Of a stretch of DNA of 64,000 nt, positions 1-8,995 are shown one piece after another. Origin of the DNA: Marispirochaeta sp963667435 (GTDB lineage: Bacteria; Spirochaetota; Spirochaetia; JC444; Marispirochaetaceae); assembly GCA_963667435.1 (NCBI GenBank), contig OY763414.1:2790001-2854000 (forward strand), in the 5' to 3' direction. The number at the start of each line of letters is the position of its first letter. The first letter of the stretch is position 1. Both the position numbers and the translations under genes were made by a program. Under the pieces are notes generated by a model. It searched no databases and was not told the DNA's origin. It worked only from the letters and a program-made list of their open reading frames with translations.

Positions 1-264
1 GTGGTGTTTTATCTGGATGATCAACAGCGGAGTACCGCGGAAGCGGTTATCCGGCAGCTGGAAGCGAATAGGGTGTATGCGGATAAAATAGTTACGATTC
101 TGCAGCCCTTTGATAAGTTCTACACTGCGGAGATGTATCATCAGGATTTTATGCAGCGCAATCCTGCTCATCCCTATGTTTCCTACTGGGACTGGCCCAA
201 GATTGAGCATCTCAAAGAAGCTTTTCCCGCTCTGTACCGGGAGCGCAGCTGGACTGTTCATTAA
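1..264 (+). CDS. msrA: peptide methionine sulfoxide reductase MsrA, C-terminal part
   Basis: The open frame enters from the window edge, so the N-terminus with the catalytic GCFW-type cysteine is outside. The visible 87 residues end with a segment FYTAEMYHQDFM followed by NPAHPYVSYWDWPK. The FY-AE-YHQDY block is the hallmark of the MsrA C-terminal half, whose Tyr and Asp residues bind the sulfoxide of methionine-S-sulfoxide. MsrA repairs oxidised methionine in cytoplasmic proteins using thioredoxin. The GTG at position 1 is simply the first codon seen and should not be read as the start. No resolving Cys is seen in this tail. The next gene begins 63 bases downstream. Confidence 0.8.
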   Translation: MVFYLDDQQRSTAEAVIRQLEANRVYADKIVTILQPFDKFYTAEMYHQDFMQRNPAHPYVSYWDWPKIEHLKEAFPALYRERSWTVH

Positions 265-327
265 TTATTCTGCATTTTCTTGCTTTCTCCCAACGGAAAT
301 TCTACGCTGTAAAGTGCAGAGTAATTT

Positions 328-3066
328 ATGGGGAAGAAAATTCTTCTTGTAGAAGATGAAGCAATTATAGCAATGAGCCAGGCGGCGGTTCTCAAGAAAC
401 ACGGCTTTGAAGTTCTGAATGCCTACTCCGGAGAGAAGGCGGTGGAGACAGTCCTTCGGGATGAAGATTTGTCTATTATATTGATGGATATAGACCTGGG
501 AAAAGGTATCGACGGGACTCAGGCGGCGCGTAAAATACTTGAAGAACGTGATCTTCCCATTATTTTTCTCACAAGCCATGCGGAAAAAGAGTATGTAGAC
601 CGGGTTAAAGAGATTAGCGGATACGGATATGTGCTGAAGAATTCCGGTGAGTTTGTGCTTATTGAATCCATCAATATGGCATTTTCCCTGTTTGAATCAC
701 AAAGTGAAACACGTCGGCATATGACTGTACTTGAGTCAAGGGAGCATATTCTCAGGCATGTAAACCGGGTTCTGCAGTCTTTACGGGAATTGAACCATTC
801 CATCATCCATGACTCAGACCTCGACAGCCTCATTACCTCCGTGTGCCGCACTCTGGTGGAGACAAGCGGATATACCCGGGTATGGATAATCATTACCCGG
901 GGAGGCCGCCCTGTTCCGTCTTTCTATTATTACGGTGTGATAGAGGGTGCCGGATCTTTCGGTGATTATCTTCTGAAAGGGAATATCCCGCATTGTGCCC
1001 GTCAGGCTTTATTGTCCCGATCCGTTATTATTACTGAGAACTCGGAAAACCAGTGCGCGGACTGCCCCTTCGGGAAGGCAGATGGGGCCGGTTGTGTAAG
1101 GGGGAAGAGCGATGTTTCGTTTACAACGTCTCTGTACCATGAAGACACCGAATTCGGCTGGATAACGGCGGTTCTTCCGTATGAGTACAGTGATAACCAG
1201 GAGGATACGCAGCTTTTTGCTGAGATTGCGGAAGACATCAGCTATGCCATGGAGAACCTTGCCAGAGAAGAAGGGCTCCGGGATTCTAATCACAGATTGA
1301 AAGAGCAGGAAGAACGATATGAAACCCTCTACACCCATGCTACCCTGCCGTATCAGTCGCTTGACATGAACGGTTGCTTCCTTGATATCAACCCTGCCTG
1401 GCTCAGAACTCTGGGATACTCCCGCGAGATGGTTATAGGTGCATATTTTGAAGATTTTCTTCATCCGGAGGATCTTGAAAAGTTCCGGGCATATTTTCCC
1501 AAACTTATGGGCCGGGGAACAATGCATGAATTACAGGTCAGACTCAGGCATAATAAGGGCCACTATCTTGATGTATCTTTTGAAGGATGTGTCGGCCACT
1601 ACCCCGACGGGAGGATCCGCCAAACCTACTGTGTATTCAAGGATATAAGCCAGGTTAAAAAACTGGAGGCTATGAAAGAGCTTGAACAGCGCCGTTTCCG
1701 TGCACTGTTCAACAATATTGTCGAAGGGGTCTGTTTTCACGAGCTTATTTACAATGACGAGGGGAAGCCTGCAGACTATCGGATTCTGAATGTAAACAGA
1801 TCCTATGAAAGTATTCTGGGGCTTTCTCTCAGTTCGGTTGCCGGACGTCCGGCCAGTGAGGTATACGGCACTGATCCTGCTCCTTACCTTGATCTCTACA
1901 CTGCTGTTGTGGAAACAGGTAATGCTGACAGCTTTGAGACCTATTATACCCCTATGGACAAGTATTTTATAATCTCTGTATTCGCCACGGGGAAGAAAGG
2001 ATTTGCCACAATCTTTTTCGAGATGACCGATCATGTCCGGACCAGGGAGTATCTCAATCAGGAAAGGATGTTTCTCAAACAGATTGCCGAAGCCAGTCCC
2101 GTTGGGATAATCAAAATAGATGGTCAGGGACGAATTGTTTTCGCTAATAAACAGGCTGGCGAAATCCTGGGAGAGAAAACAGAAGTAATTACCAGCAGGC
2201 AGTTTGATGATCCTTCCTGGCGGGCCGAATCGCTGGAAGGCATAACGATGACAGAAGATGAACTTCCCTTTGCCCTGGTTCAGGATACAGGGAGACCGGT
2301 TTACGGTATGCAGCATGTCTATTTTGATTCTCAGGACAGACGCAAGGTTCTCTCTGTTAATGCGGTTCCGGTGTTCAGTGAAAGCAGTGAGTTTGACGGC
2401 GCAGTAATGGCTCTTGAAGATATTACCATGCGGGTTGAAGCGGAGGGAAAACTGCAATCGGCTCTGGACGAGAAGGATTTTCTTATGAAGGAGATAAATC
2501 ACCGGGTAAAAAATAACCTGATGCTGATTTCTTCTCTTATAAATTTGAAGAACGATTCTCTGGGGAATTCGGTGGATTTATCCGATATATCCCATCAGAT
2601 TGATACCATCCGGATTCTCCACGAGCGTCTATACTCTTCCGATGATATTCGGAGGGTAGATATGGCGGAGTATTTCCGCTCTATTCTTGATTCCATTTTT
2701 TCAACCTTCAGTGCCTCCAGGATTAAAGTACTTCTTAATGCGGAAAACATCTCACTTCCTGCCAGGGAGGCTATTCCCTTCGGACTAATCCTGAATGAGC
2801 TGGCGATAAATGCAATCAAGTATGCCTTTCCAAATATTGCTGAACCAGTATTTTCAGTAAAGCTGTTCAGAGATGCAGATAATGTTTTGATCTGTGAAAT
2901 GGGTAATAACGGGCCGCCCATTCCCGAAGATATAAGCCTGGATAACCCTTCCACACTCGGTTTGAGACTTGTTTCCGCTCTGGTAGCCCAGCTCAGGGGT
3001 AGAATCGAAGTGGAGAAGAGAGCCAGTCCTCTGTTCAGGATTACCATTGTAAGGAAATTCGAGTGA
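328..3066 (+). CDS. hybrid sensor histidine kinase (receiver-GAF-PAS-PAS-PAS-HisKA_2-HATPase)
   Basis: A cytoplasmic 912-residue signalling protein without membrane segments. Domains in order: N-terminal CheY-like receiver (about 1-125, phospho-acceptor D54 in ILMDID, acidic pair in VEDE), a GAF-like segment (about 150-305), three PAS domains (about 328-445, 455-575 and 583-705), a HisKA_2 dimerisation helix with H725 in EINHRVKNN, and an HATPase_c domain (about 800-910) with a good N-box (LILNELAINAIKYAF). The nucleotide-binding G1 box reads GNNGPPIP, so the usual Asp is replaced by Asn. An N-terminal receiver suggests it is controlled by an upstream kinase. Its stop overlaps the diguanylate cyclase start (GTGA), so both are probably one transcription unit. 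The signal is unknown. Confidence 0.85.
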   Translation: MGKKILLVEDEAIIAMSQAAVLKKHGFEVLNAYSGEKAVETVLRDEDLSIILMDIDLGKGIDGTQAARKILEERDLPIIFLTSHAEKEYVDRVKEISGYGYVLKNSGEFVLIESINMAFSLFESQSETRRHMTVLESREHILRHVNRVLQSLRELNHSIIHDSDLDSLITSVCRTLVETSGYTRVWIIITRGGRPVPSFYYYGVIEGAGSFGDYLLKGNIPHCARQALLSRSVIITENSENQCADCPFGKADGAGCVRGKSDVSFTTSLYHEDTEFGWITAVLPYEYSDNQEDTQLFAEIAEDISYAMENLAREEGLRDSNHRLKEQEERYETLYTHATLPYQSLDMNGCFLDINPAWLRTLGYSREMVIGAYFEDFLHPEDLEKFRAYFPKLMGRGTMHELQVRLRHNKGHYLDVSFEGCVGHYPDGRIRQTYCVFKDISQVKKLEAMKELEQRRFRALFNNIVEGVCFHELIYNDEGKPADYRILNVNRSYESILGLSLSSVAGRPASEVYGTDPAPYLDLYTAVVETGNADSFETYYTPMDKYFIISVFATGKKGFATIFFEMTDHVRTREYLNQERMFLKQIAEASPVGIIKIDGQGRIVFANKQAGEILGEKTEVITSRQFDDPSWRAESLEGITMTEDELPFALVQDTGRPVYGMQHVYFDSQDRRKVLSVNAVPVFSESSEFDGAVMALEDITMRVEAEGKLQSALDEKDFLMKEINHRVKNNLMLISSLINLKNDSLGNSVDLSDISHQIDTIRILHERLYSSDDIRRVDMAEYFRSILDSIFSTFSASRIKVLLNAENISLPAREAIPFGLILNELAINAIKYAFPNIAEPVFSVKLFRDADNVLICEMGNNGPPIPEDISLDNPSTLGLRLVSALVAQLRGRIEVEKRASPLFRITIVRKFE

Positions 3067-4595
3067 GGAGGATCAGGCGTACTGTCAGGTACTTCGTTGT
3101 AATGATCCTGATTCTGCTCCTGCTTTTTTCCCTGCTTTATGCAGTGGTATTTATTTATTTTGATCATGGGCGTACTCTTTTTCTCTCTTCTTATATCCGA
3201 CAGTTTTATGATGAGTTTCATATAACCCGGGAACTCTACGGTCGGCTTGCCCGAGCGTTTTTTCACCTTGAGGTAGATACCCGGGAAATCAAGGAACTGT
3301 TTTCCTCCGGTGTGAATGAGCGGGATGCCGGGGAGAAAAACAGAAAAAGACAGGAGCTTTATGAACGACTTCTACCCCTGTTTCACAATCTGCAGGAGGT
3401 TCGGTTCCGGCAGATTAATTTTCATGAGCCTGGAAATATAAGCTATCTGCGTATGCTCAGGCCGGAAACGTATGGAGATGATCTTACCGGAATCCGGACG
3501 TCCGTAGAACTCGTTAATAAGGGAAGAGTTCCGTTGTCAGGATTCGAAGAGGGAAAAATATTCCATGGTTATCGCTTTCTGTTTCCCCTCTATACGGCTT
3601 CAGACTACCTCGGTTCCGTTGAGTTCAGTGTTTCCATGGGTACCGTGCTCAGTACATATACGGAAATCTACGGACATGAAATGCAGTTTATTCTTCTTCG
3701 TGAACAAATGGAAAAGAAGGTATTTGATCAGGAACAAAGGAATTATGTGGACTGGGAGATAAGCCGTGAGTTTGTTCTTGATAAGGAATTTTCAGATTAT
3801 GATATTCTCGGCCCCCGGGTTCCACGGGACACGGCGCTTAGAATCGAATCGGCGTTAAAGAAAAACCGCCCTGAGGGTCTGCCTTTTGCCCTTTCTCTGA
3901 AAATTAAAGGAAGATATCGGCTGCTGACTTTTTTACCGATAAACAACTTTGAAGACCGGACGGTGGCATATGTTTTTACCCTTGATGAGGCCGGTAAACT
4001 GAAAACTCTCCGAAACAACTTCTATATTTTAATAATCGTACTTACGGTTTTACTGCTGAGTACCATCGGTTTTTTCTGCTACTTCTTCTACAGCCGTAGC
4101 AGGATTCAGCAACTCTCCCGGATAGATTATTTGACCGGGATCTCAACCCGGGCGGTTGTGTATGAGGAAATACAGCGGGAAATGAACAGGTATAGGCGTT
4201 ATGGAAAAACCCTGTCGGTTATGATTGCTGATGTTGATCATTTCAAGAAAATCAACGATACCCACGGACATATAATCGGTGACAAGGTATTGTGTAAAAT
4301 TGCCGACTTGCTGAATCTCAATATACGGACAACTGATACTCTCGGCCGGTTTGGTGGAGAGGAGTTTGTCATTCTGCTGCCTGAAACAACTCTGGCCCAG
4401 GCTATTGCCGCCGCCGCTAAACTGAGGGGTCTTGTTGAGTCTCATCTTTTTGATGATGCAGGCTGGGTTACCGTCAGCATGGGAGTAGCGCAGATGGATG
4501 AGGATGTCCTATCTGTGGAGCAGCTGGTGGAAAAGGCGGATAAGAGCCTGTATGAGGCGAAGAAGCTGGGAAGAAACAGGGTTATTGCTCTTTGA
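3063..4595 (+). CDS. membrane-bound diguanylate cyclase with Cache-like sensor and GGDEF domain
   Basis: Makes cyclic di-GMP from two GTP. The start is a GTG overlapping the preceding stop. A first membrane helix (about residues 10-32) is followed by a roughly 290-residue extracytoplasmic sensor that resembles double-Cache domains of cyclases and chemoreceptors, then a second helix (about 322-343) and a C-terminal GGDEF domain. The active site reads GGEEF at residues 431-435, an active variant, and an RTTD inhibitory I-site lies just upstream, so product feedback is expected. The overlap with the hybrid kinase gene suggests joint control of c-di-GMP output. A PilZ receptor gene lies at 54790. 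It converges on the response regulator on the other strand with only 16 bases between stops. Confidence 0.9.
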   Translation: MRRIRRTVRYFVVMILILLLLFSLLYAVVFIYFDHGRTLFLSSYIRQFYDEFHITRELYGRLARAFFHLEVDTREIKELFSSGVNERDAGEKNRKRQELYERLLPLFHNLQEVRFRQINFHEPGNISYLRMLRPETYGDDLTGIRTSVELVNKGRVPLSGFEEGKIFHGYRFLFPLYTASDYLGSVEFSVSMGTVLSTYTEIYGHEMQFILLREQMEKKVFDQEQRNYVDWEISREFVLDKEFSDYDILGPRVPRDTALRIESALKKNRPEGLPFALSLKIKGRYRLLTFLPINNFEDRTVAYVFTLDEAGKLKTLRNNFYILIIVLTVLLLSTIGFFCYFFYSRSRIQQLSRIDYLTGISTRAVVYEEIQREMNRYRRYGKTLSVMIADVDHFKKINDTHGHIIGDKVLCKIADLLNLNIRTTDTLGRFGGEEFVILLPETTLAQAIAAAAKLRGLVESHLFDDAGWVTVSMGVAQMDEDVLSVEQLVEKADKSLYEAKKLGRNRVIAL

Positions 4596-4611
4596 CTGAT
4601 AACTGCTGTTC

Positions 4612-4965
4612 CTAGATCAGTGCTTCCAGATCATGAAAGCGCAGGGGTTTTCTGAGCAGTCCCAGAGGATTAAGTTCCAAAGCCCTTCGATCCAGTTCGC
4701 TGTCCAAATAGCCGGTCATAAAGATAATTGGTGTGGAATGTGTCTGGCGGATGGCTTTTGCGGCTTCTATGCCATCAATGCTTCCCGCCAGATTGATGTC
4801 CATAATTATAAGATCAGGTTCGTGTTCCCGGACTGCGTTGATGGCATTTTCTCCGGCACCGATCTGGCCGCATATGGTATAGCCTGCCGTTTCCAACTGC
4901 ATACCCAGGCTTATTGCAATGAGGGTTTCATCCTCTACCAGTAGAATCTTTGAGTACTTTTTCAT
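4612..4965 (-). CDS. single-domain response regulator (CheY-like receiver)
   Basis: A 117-residue stand-alone receiver. The ATG at 4965 is chosen because it overlaps the kinase stop as ATGA; a longer upstream frame exists only as read-through of the kinase gene. Key residues: acidic pair ED at 11-12, phospho-acceptor D56 in IIMDIN, Thr in FMTGY, and Lys in RKPLR. There is no output domain, so it probably acts by protein contact or passes phosphate to another protein. It is the last gene of the reverse-strand three-gene operon with the periplasmic binding protein and sensor kinase, and its partner is presumably that kinase. Confidence 0.9.
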   Translation of the reverse strand: MKKYSKILLVEDETLIAISLGMQLETAGYTICGQIGAGENAINAVREHEPDLIIMDINLAGSIDGIEAAKAIRQTHSTPIIFMTGYLDSELDRRALELNPLGLLRKPLRFHDLEALI

Positions 4966-6323
4966 TCTGTTACCCGTACCGAATAGAGACTCAGAGGAAA
5001 CTGCATGTGCCATTCCAGCTCGTCGTTACTGCTGAAGTCGCCTTTGCTGTTCATCTGTTGTTTGCTGATTGCCTGGATAAGCGTAATGGCTGTAACAGCC
5101 TGATTTTCTGATTCAGATCTGATATTTTTCATGTTCACTTCTTTATCTTGAAAGTAAAGAAAGCCGTAATTGTTTTCATCCAAGCTTAACTCGATATGTA
5201 TTGTATGTCCGTCCTCCCTTGTTCGTCTATACCGGAGAGAGAGACTGAGGAGTTCTATGAGGATTAATCCGAGGGGAATGGCAGTATCAAGGATAAGTGG
5301 AAAACTTTGAGTCTGCAGATCTGTCCCCGTATCCGCAGAGACATCGTTCATCATATAACGTACCAGTTCTTCAACAAAAACCGTGCTGTCTATGTGTGAC
5401 AAATCCTGAGATCGGTAGAGGAGCTCGTGGACAAGAGATACGGAGAAGATTCTTCTCTCTGTTTCTTTTATCAGTATCCTTGTTGCCGGGCTCTCCTCCA
5501 TTCTTGAAGCTTCTATAACCAGCATGGAAAGTATTACCTGCATTGTGTTGCGGGTTCGGTGATACAGCTCCCTCACCAGTGTTTCCCGTTCCTGAAGAGC
5601 TGATGAGAGTTGTTCCCGGGATTCCTGTTCTTTCTTGTAGCTGCTGCTTATTCGGCTGAGCATCCGGTTGATGGTCCTAGTTATTGTATCTAGCTCATCT
5701 GGGTGTTTAAAAAAGAAATGTTCCCGGTCTAGACTCAGGGCTATATAGCTGCTGCTGGTTAATCTAACCGATTTCAGGTAGAGGTTGATTTTCTTCAGGT
5801 GTCTGAGGATGAAACGCTGCTGAAAGAGAATAATACTGGCTGCAAAAAAGAGGGTAATGAAAATAATACCCACAATATTCAGAAATACCTGATTACGCAG
5901 TTTGGCGTGCAGATGGGAAAGTCCAGCTTCAACAAACAAAACACCGAGGGTCCGCTCTTCATCTTTGTAGGTGTATACAAGAGGGAAGGTGCGTTCCAGA
6001 GAGTTTCTGCCCGTATAGGTTCCCATGGCTGCAACCGCGGAACGGAAATTATTCCGCTCCTCCAGTACTGCAACGAAGTTGATATTCGGGCGGGAATAGA
6101 TGCCCCGAAGGAGAATGCCCAGCTGGTCATCATCAAGAAAAAACCTGCTGGCGGTAATTGCGGTAAGATAACTGGTCTCAATGGAGAAGAGATTCTGTTC
6201 TATGTTGTGCATTTCGTACTGATACTCAACATAGTATTGCCCTGCAATTGCCAGAAACGAGAACAGGAGTGCGGTCAGGGTTATAATGAGAATGAACTTT
6301 GTTTCCAGACTTGGATATACCAT
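4962..6323 (-). CDS. membrane sensor histidine kinase, HisKA_2 type, with degenerate ATPase domain
   Basis: A 453-residue protein with one membrane helix near residues 10-32, an extracytoplasmic sensor of about 110 residues, a second helix (about 145-167), a HAMP-like linker, and a HisKA_2-like helix containing LVRELYHRTRNTMQ (candidate phospho-acceptor His). The ATPase domain is unusual: where a functional N-box has Asn it reads LILIELLSLSLRYR, and a clear DxGxG box is missing. It may be a pseudokinase or strongly diverged. The start ATG directly follows the stop of the periplasmic binding protein gene, and the gene overlaps the response regulator by ATGA. The three proteins probably form one ligand-sensing system. 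Confidence 0.82.
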   Translation of the reverse strand: MVYPSLETKFILIITLTALLFSFLAIAGQYYVEYQYEMHNIEQNLFSIETSYLTAITASRFFLDDDQLGILLRGIYSRPNINFVAVLEERNNFRSAVAAMGTYTGRNSLERTFPLVYTYKDEERTLGVLFVEAGLSHLHAKLRNQVFLNIVGIIFITLFFAASIILFQQRFILRHLKKINLYLKSVRLTSSSYIALSLDREHFFFKHPDELDTITRTINRMLSRISSSYKKEQESREQLSSALQERETLVRELYHRTRNTMQVILSMLVIEASRMEESPATRILIKETERRIFSVSLVHELLYRSQDLSHIDSTVFVEELVRYMMNDVSADTGTDLQTQSFPLILDTAIPLGLILIELLSLSLRYRRTREDGHTIHIELSLDENNYGFLYFQDKEVNMKNIRSESENQAVTAITLIQAISKQQMNSKGDFSSNDELEWHMQFPLSLYSVRVTE

Positions 6324-7448
6324 TCAGTTTTTCAGTGCTCCCTCGATGCTTTCCAGGCTGAAGTCATAGTCGGCGAGCTTCGGGTTGAGAGACCGGGAAA
6401 GCAGGGAAAAGTCTATATCCCTGTATTTGCTGTACAGAGAAATATACCGGGCGGCGTTTTCGGCGGTTGCTACATGAGTTGAGGGAGAAAAATAGGTCCC
6501 GGTACTGTCCAGAAAATCCCGGCCGTTAAGATAATCCACCAGATAGATAAGGATTTCAACATAGGAAAAAAGGGTTGCCGAAACTGTTGCAGTGAATCTT
6601 CCCTCCAGAACCTGTTCCAGCCCGGTGGTCGACAGGTCAAGACCGCCTATGAGGACGTCTGCCCCTGGGGTTTTTCCCATATCCTCTATAGCCAGAGCTG
6701 CCCCGATTCCCAGTTGGTCGCTTGCAGTCCACACAATACGGGTCTGCGGATAGCGGAGAAGGAGCTGGGCTGTTTTATCCCTGCTTTCAGTGAGGGTCCA
6801 GAATGTCGGTACTATCTGCAGCAGTCTTGCCTGATCAAATTCCTGAACCGCCTGTCGCAGCCCCTCTTCTCTCTGCAGGCTTCCTTCCCAGGTGTGGTCA
6901 CCACTAATTCCGAGGATCTGTATTCCGCCTGTTGTATCGGGATTTTCTGACTCCAGTGCGGCATGGATGAGCTCTTTTGCCAGGAGGTATCCCTTTTCTT
7001 TCTCTTTCTGGGAGTAGACGGCAAGCCAGGAAGAATAGACCGACCGTGGTCTGTAGCCCAGGGCGGGAAGTTCTTCATCAAAGAGAGGCCCATGAATCAT
7101 CATGGGAATCTGCAGCTGTTCTGCAGTGTCCAGCAAGGGTTTGACCTGACCGAATGCTACAGAGCAGATTGCTCCGTCCGGTCGGGGTTCCCGGGAAAGA
7201 ATCCGGCTCCCCTCATCGGGCATGGCAAAGCGGTCTCCCACCTCAAATTCATACACCATGATTTCAGTTTGAAGAACAGCGGCAGCGGAAGCAAGAATTG
7301 CATAAACCTGTGGCCAGTATGTGTTGTTTTCCGAGGTTGGGGTAAAGAAGGCAATCTGATGCTTAACTTCAGTGTTGTCTGCAAAAAGTATGGTTCCGCC
7401 TGGAAGAAAAGCTGTCAGTATTGCAAAAAAGACAATACACCTATGCAT
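6324..7448 (-). CDS. periplasmic sugar-binding-type (type 1) substrate-binding protein
   Basis: A 374-residue exported protein: basic MHRC start, hydrophobic stretch and likely cleavage after LFAD, followed by a two-lobed type 1 periplasmic-binding fold related to ribose and other ABC sugar receptors (pattern IAFFTPTSENNTYW near the N-terminus, RIVWTASDQLGIGAALAIEDMG in the second lobe). No ABC permease or ATPase is adjacent; the next genes are a membrane kinase and a receiver. By analogy with LuxP-LuxQ-like systems, it likely presents a ligand to the kinase's periplasmic domain rather than feeding a transporter. The ligand cannot be told from sequence. Confidence 0.8.
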   Translation of the reverse strand: MHRCIVFFAILTAFLPGGTILFADNTEVKHQIAFFTPTSENNTYWPQVYAILASAAAVLQTEIMVYEFEVGDRFAMPDEGSRILSREPRPDGAICSVAFGQVKPLLDTAEQLQIPMMIHGPLFDEELPALGYRPRSVYSSWLAVYSQKEKEKGYLLAKELIHAALESENPDTTGGIQILGISGDHTWEGSLQREEGLRQAVQEFDQARLLQIVPTFWTLTESRDKTAQLLLRYPQTRIVWTASDQLGIGAALAIEDMGKTPGADVLIGGLDLSTTGLEQVLEGRFTATVSATLFSYVEILIYLVDYLNGRDFLDSTGTYFSPSTHVATAENAARYISLYSKYRDIDFSLLSRSLNPKLADYDFSLESIEGALKN

Positions 7449-7735
7449 TTTCAGTTATTCCAATTGATATAACCAATGATAGGTAATTCTATGCCAAAAT
7501 GAAAGTCTTTTCAGTATTTATTATTAAGGGGGACCTCTAAAAGTAAGATATTTTTTATCACACCTGAGGAGGATAGAGTTTGTGGCTCACGGTAAACTTT
7601 GACAAAGCAGGATATGGAGAAAAGAGTTGTTGTCAGAGCTGCTATAAGATTATTGAAAATGCCCAGTTGTCCTTTTTGGGGAAGGCCCCGGCTTATATGG
7701 TAGTGCTGAACGACTCTACGAAGGTGGATATTTGA
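7449..7735. other. divergent intergenic region, no gene
   Basis: A 287-base spacer between the reverse-strand sensor operon and the forward MFS gene. No convincing gene is present. It holds a weak copy of the proposed Crp/Fnr-type operator at 7658-7675 and a TATATG box at 7694-7699. The promoter of the reverse operon must also lie here but is not obvious. Confidence 0.6.
7658..7675 (+). promoter_or_regulatory. candidate Crp/Fnr-type operator, weak copy, upstream of MFS gene
   Basis: The promoter-proximal half is a perfect TGTCCTTT (7668-7675). The distal half AATGCCCA matches the ideal AAAGGACA at 5 of 8 positions, with a 2-base spacer. A TATATG box starts at 7694, 18 bases after the half-site, close to the 19-20 bases seen at the other copies. 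This is the weakest of five sites. Confidence 0.5.
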
Positions 7736-8920
7736 ATGGCATATATTGAACTGGGCACCCGGTCCCATAAGCGGGCTACGTTGGGCATCAGCCTGGGAAG
7801 CATGATTACTTTTGCAATTATGTACAGCCCCCAGCCTTTGATAAGTGTCTTCTCCGCCGAATACGGAGTTTCACCTGCTACCGCGAGTTTGTCTGTTTCG
7901 CTTACCACATTCGGGCTGGCGGGGGCGCTCTTTTTTATTGCCATTATAACCAATGTGTTTTCCCGTAAAGGGTTGATGTGCTTTTCCCTGATAGTCTCTT
8001 CAAGTCTGACCCTGCTTTCGGCATTTATGACGGATTTCACTCTTTTTCTGGGGTTCCGCCTGCTTATCGGTATTGTTGTGGCCGGTTTTCCGTCGGTGGC
8101 TATGGCTTATCTGTATGAAGAGTTTTCTCCAGAGGATCTTGGTAAGGTTATAGGCTATTATGTTTCCGGAACTGCTCTTGGAGGTCTTTCCGGACGGATA
8201 ATAGTGGGCGCTCTTTCAGATTTTATGAGTTTTCATCTGGCTTTTGCCATTCAGGGAATTCTCAGCCTTGCGGTGAGTATCTGGTTTCTGGTTTCCCTGC
8301 CTCCTTCGAAGAATCATGTGCAGAAAAAAATCAGCCGTAAAGAGTGGTTTGCCGGAATTACAGCAGCCTTCGGCAGCAAGGGGCTGGTCCCGGTCTATCT
8401 GGTGGGTTTTTTGATTATGGGATCCTATATCAGCATCCTCAACTACATCGGTTACCCGCTTACCTCGGAGCCCTACAATCTCAGCCAGACGCTTTTCGGC
8501 TTTCTTTTTGTGGTTAACCTGTTCGGTTCTTACAGCTCAGTGCTTTTTGGTAAGTTAGCGGACCGTTATCCCCGGCCGCTTGTCATGTCTGTGGCATTAG
8601 GGGTAATTGCTCTCGGGGTAGGTGCAACCCTTCACCCCTGGCTTATATTCAAGATTGCAGGAGTTGCAGCAGTAGCCTTCGGGCTTTTTGCGGGGCACTC
8701 TGTGGCCAGCGGCTGGACGGGAATTCTTGCTCCCAAAGAGTACAAGGGACAGGCCTCTGCTTTTTATCTGCTCTTCTATTATGCCGGATCAAGTATTCTT
8801 GGCTGGGCGGGCGGTTTGTTCTTCCGGCAGTATGACTGGCTTGGACTGACCCTCTATATTTTCACCCTCCTGAGTCTTACTCTGGGCATTACCTTTCTCT
8901 TCCTGAGAAACAGGGAGTAA
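7736..8920 (+). CDS. MFS transporter
   Basis: A 394-residue polytopic membrane protein with about 12 predicted helices and the major-facilitator layout of two six-helix halves. It resembles the YnfM/arabinose-efflux-like branch of drug:H+ antiporters. The motif GKLADRYPRP between helices 8 and 9 corresponds to the conserved MFS loop GxLxDRxGRR. An AAGGTGG ribosome site precedes the ATG. The gene lies downstream of the weak copy of the proposed operator and immediately upstream of the YjjI operon, whose operator starts right after this gene's stop. It might carry a substrate or product of that pathway, but the sequence does not show which. Confidence 0.8.
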   Translation: MAYIELGTRSHKRATLGISLGSMITFAIMYSPQPLISVFSAEYGVSPATASLSVSLTTFGLAGALFFIAIITNVFSRKGLMCFSLIVSSSLTLLSAFMTDFTLFLGFRLLIGIVVAGFPSVAMAYLYEEFSPEDLGKVIGYYVSGTALGGLSGRIIVGALSDFMSFHLAFAIQGILSLAVSIWFLVSLPPSKNHVQKKISRKEWFAGITAAFGSKGLVPVYLVGFLIMGSYISILNYIGYPLTSEPYNLSQTLFGFLFVVNLFGSYSSVLFGKLADRYPRPLVMSVALGVIALGVGATLHPWLIFKIAGVAAVAFGLFAGHSVASGWTGILAPKEYKGQASAFYLLFYYAGSSILGWAGGLFFRQYDWLGLTLYIFTLLSLTLGITFLFLRNRE

Positions 8921-8938
8921 AGAGGACAGGTGTCCTTT
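8921..8938 (+). promoter_or_regulatory. candidate Crp/Fnr-type operator upstream of the YjjI operon
   Basis: AGAGGACA, spacer GG, TGTCCTTT: 15 of 16 half-site bases match the ideal inverted repeat, with a perfect core AGGACA-NN-TGTCCT. It begins directly after the MFS stop codon. A TATACA -10 box starts at 8958, 19 bases after the site, which puts its centre near -41 of the expected start, the position used by class II Crp/Fnr activators. Confidence 0.75.
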
Positions 8939-8995
8939 TAGCTGACTGTTTTACTTGTATACAGTAAAAAGAGAGTAGTCGACATTCGGAGGATA

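Noticed and set aside
1531..2502. Long reverse-strand open frame (323 residues) inside the hybrid kinase gene
   Set aside because: It is antisense to a strongly supported multi-domain kinase; its translation has no recognisable domain and no ribosome site.
5799..6482. Forward open frame of 227 residues across the kinase and binding-protein genes
   Set aside because: Spans the junction of two reverse-strand genes that are supported by domain content; no ribosome site or family.
7736..8920. Assigning the MFS transporter as a uracil or nucleoside permease
   Set aside because: It belongs to the general MFS efflux-type branch by sequence pattern; only the weak operator copy ties it to the pathway, so no substrate is claimed.
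8921..8938. Inverted repeat read as a terminator for the MFS gene
   Set aside because: The arms are short with no GC-rich stem, and the same repeat recurs upstream of other operons at fixed distance from a -10 box, so an operator is the better explanation.
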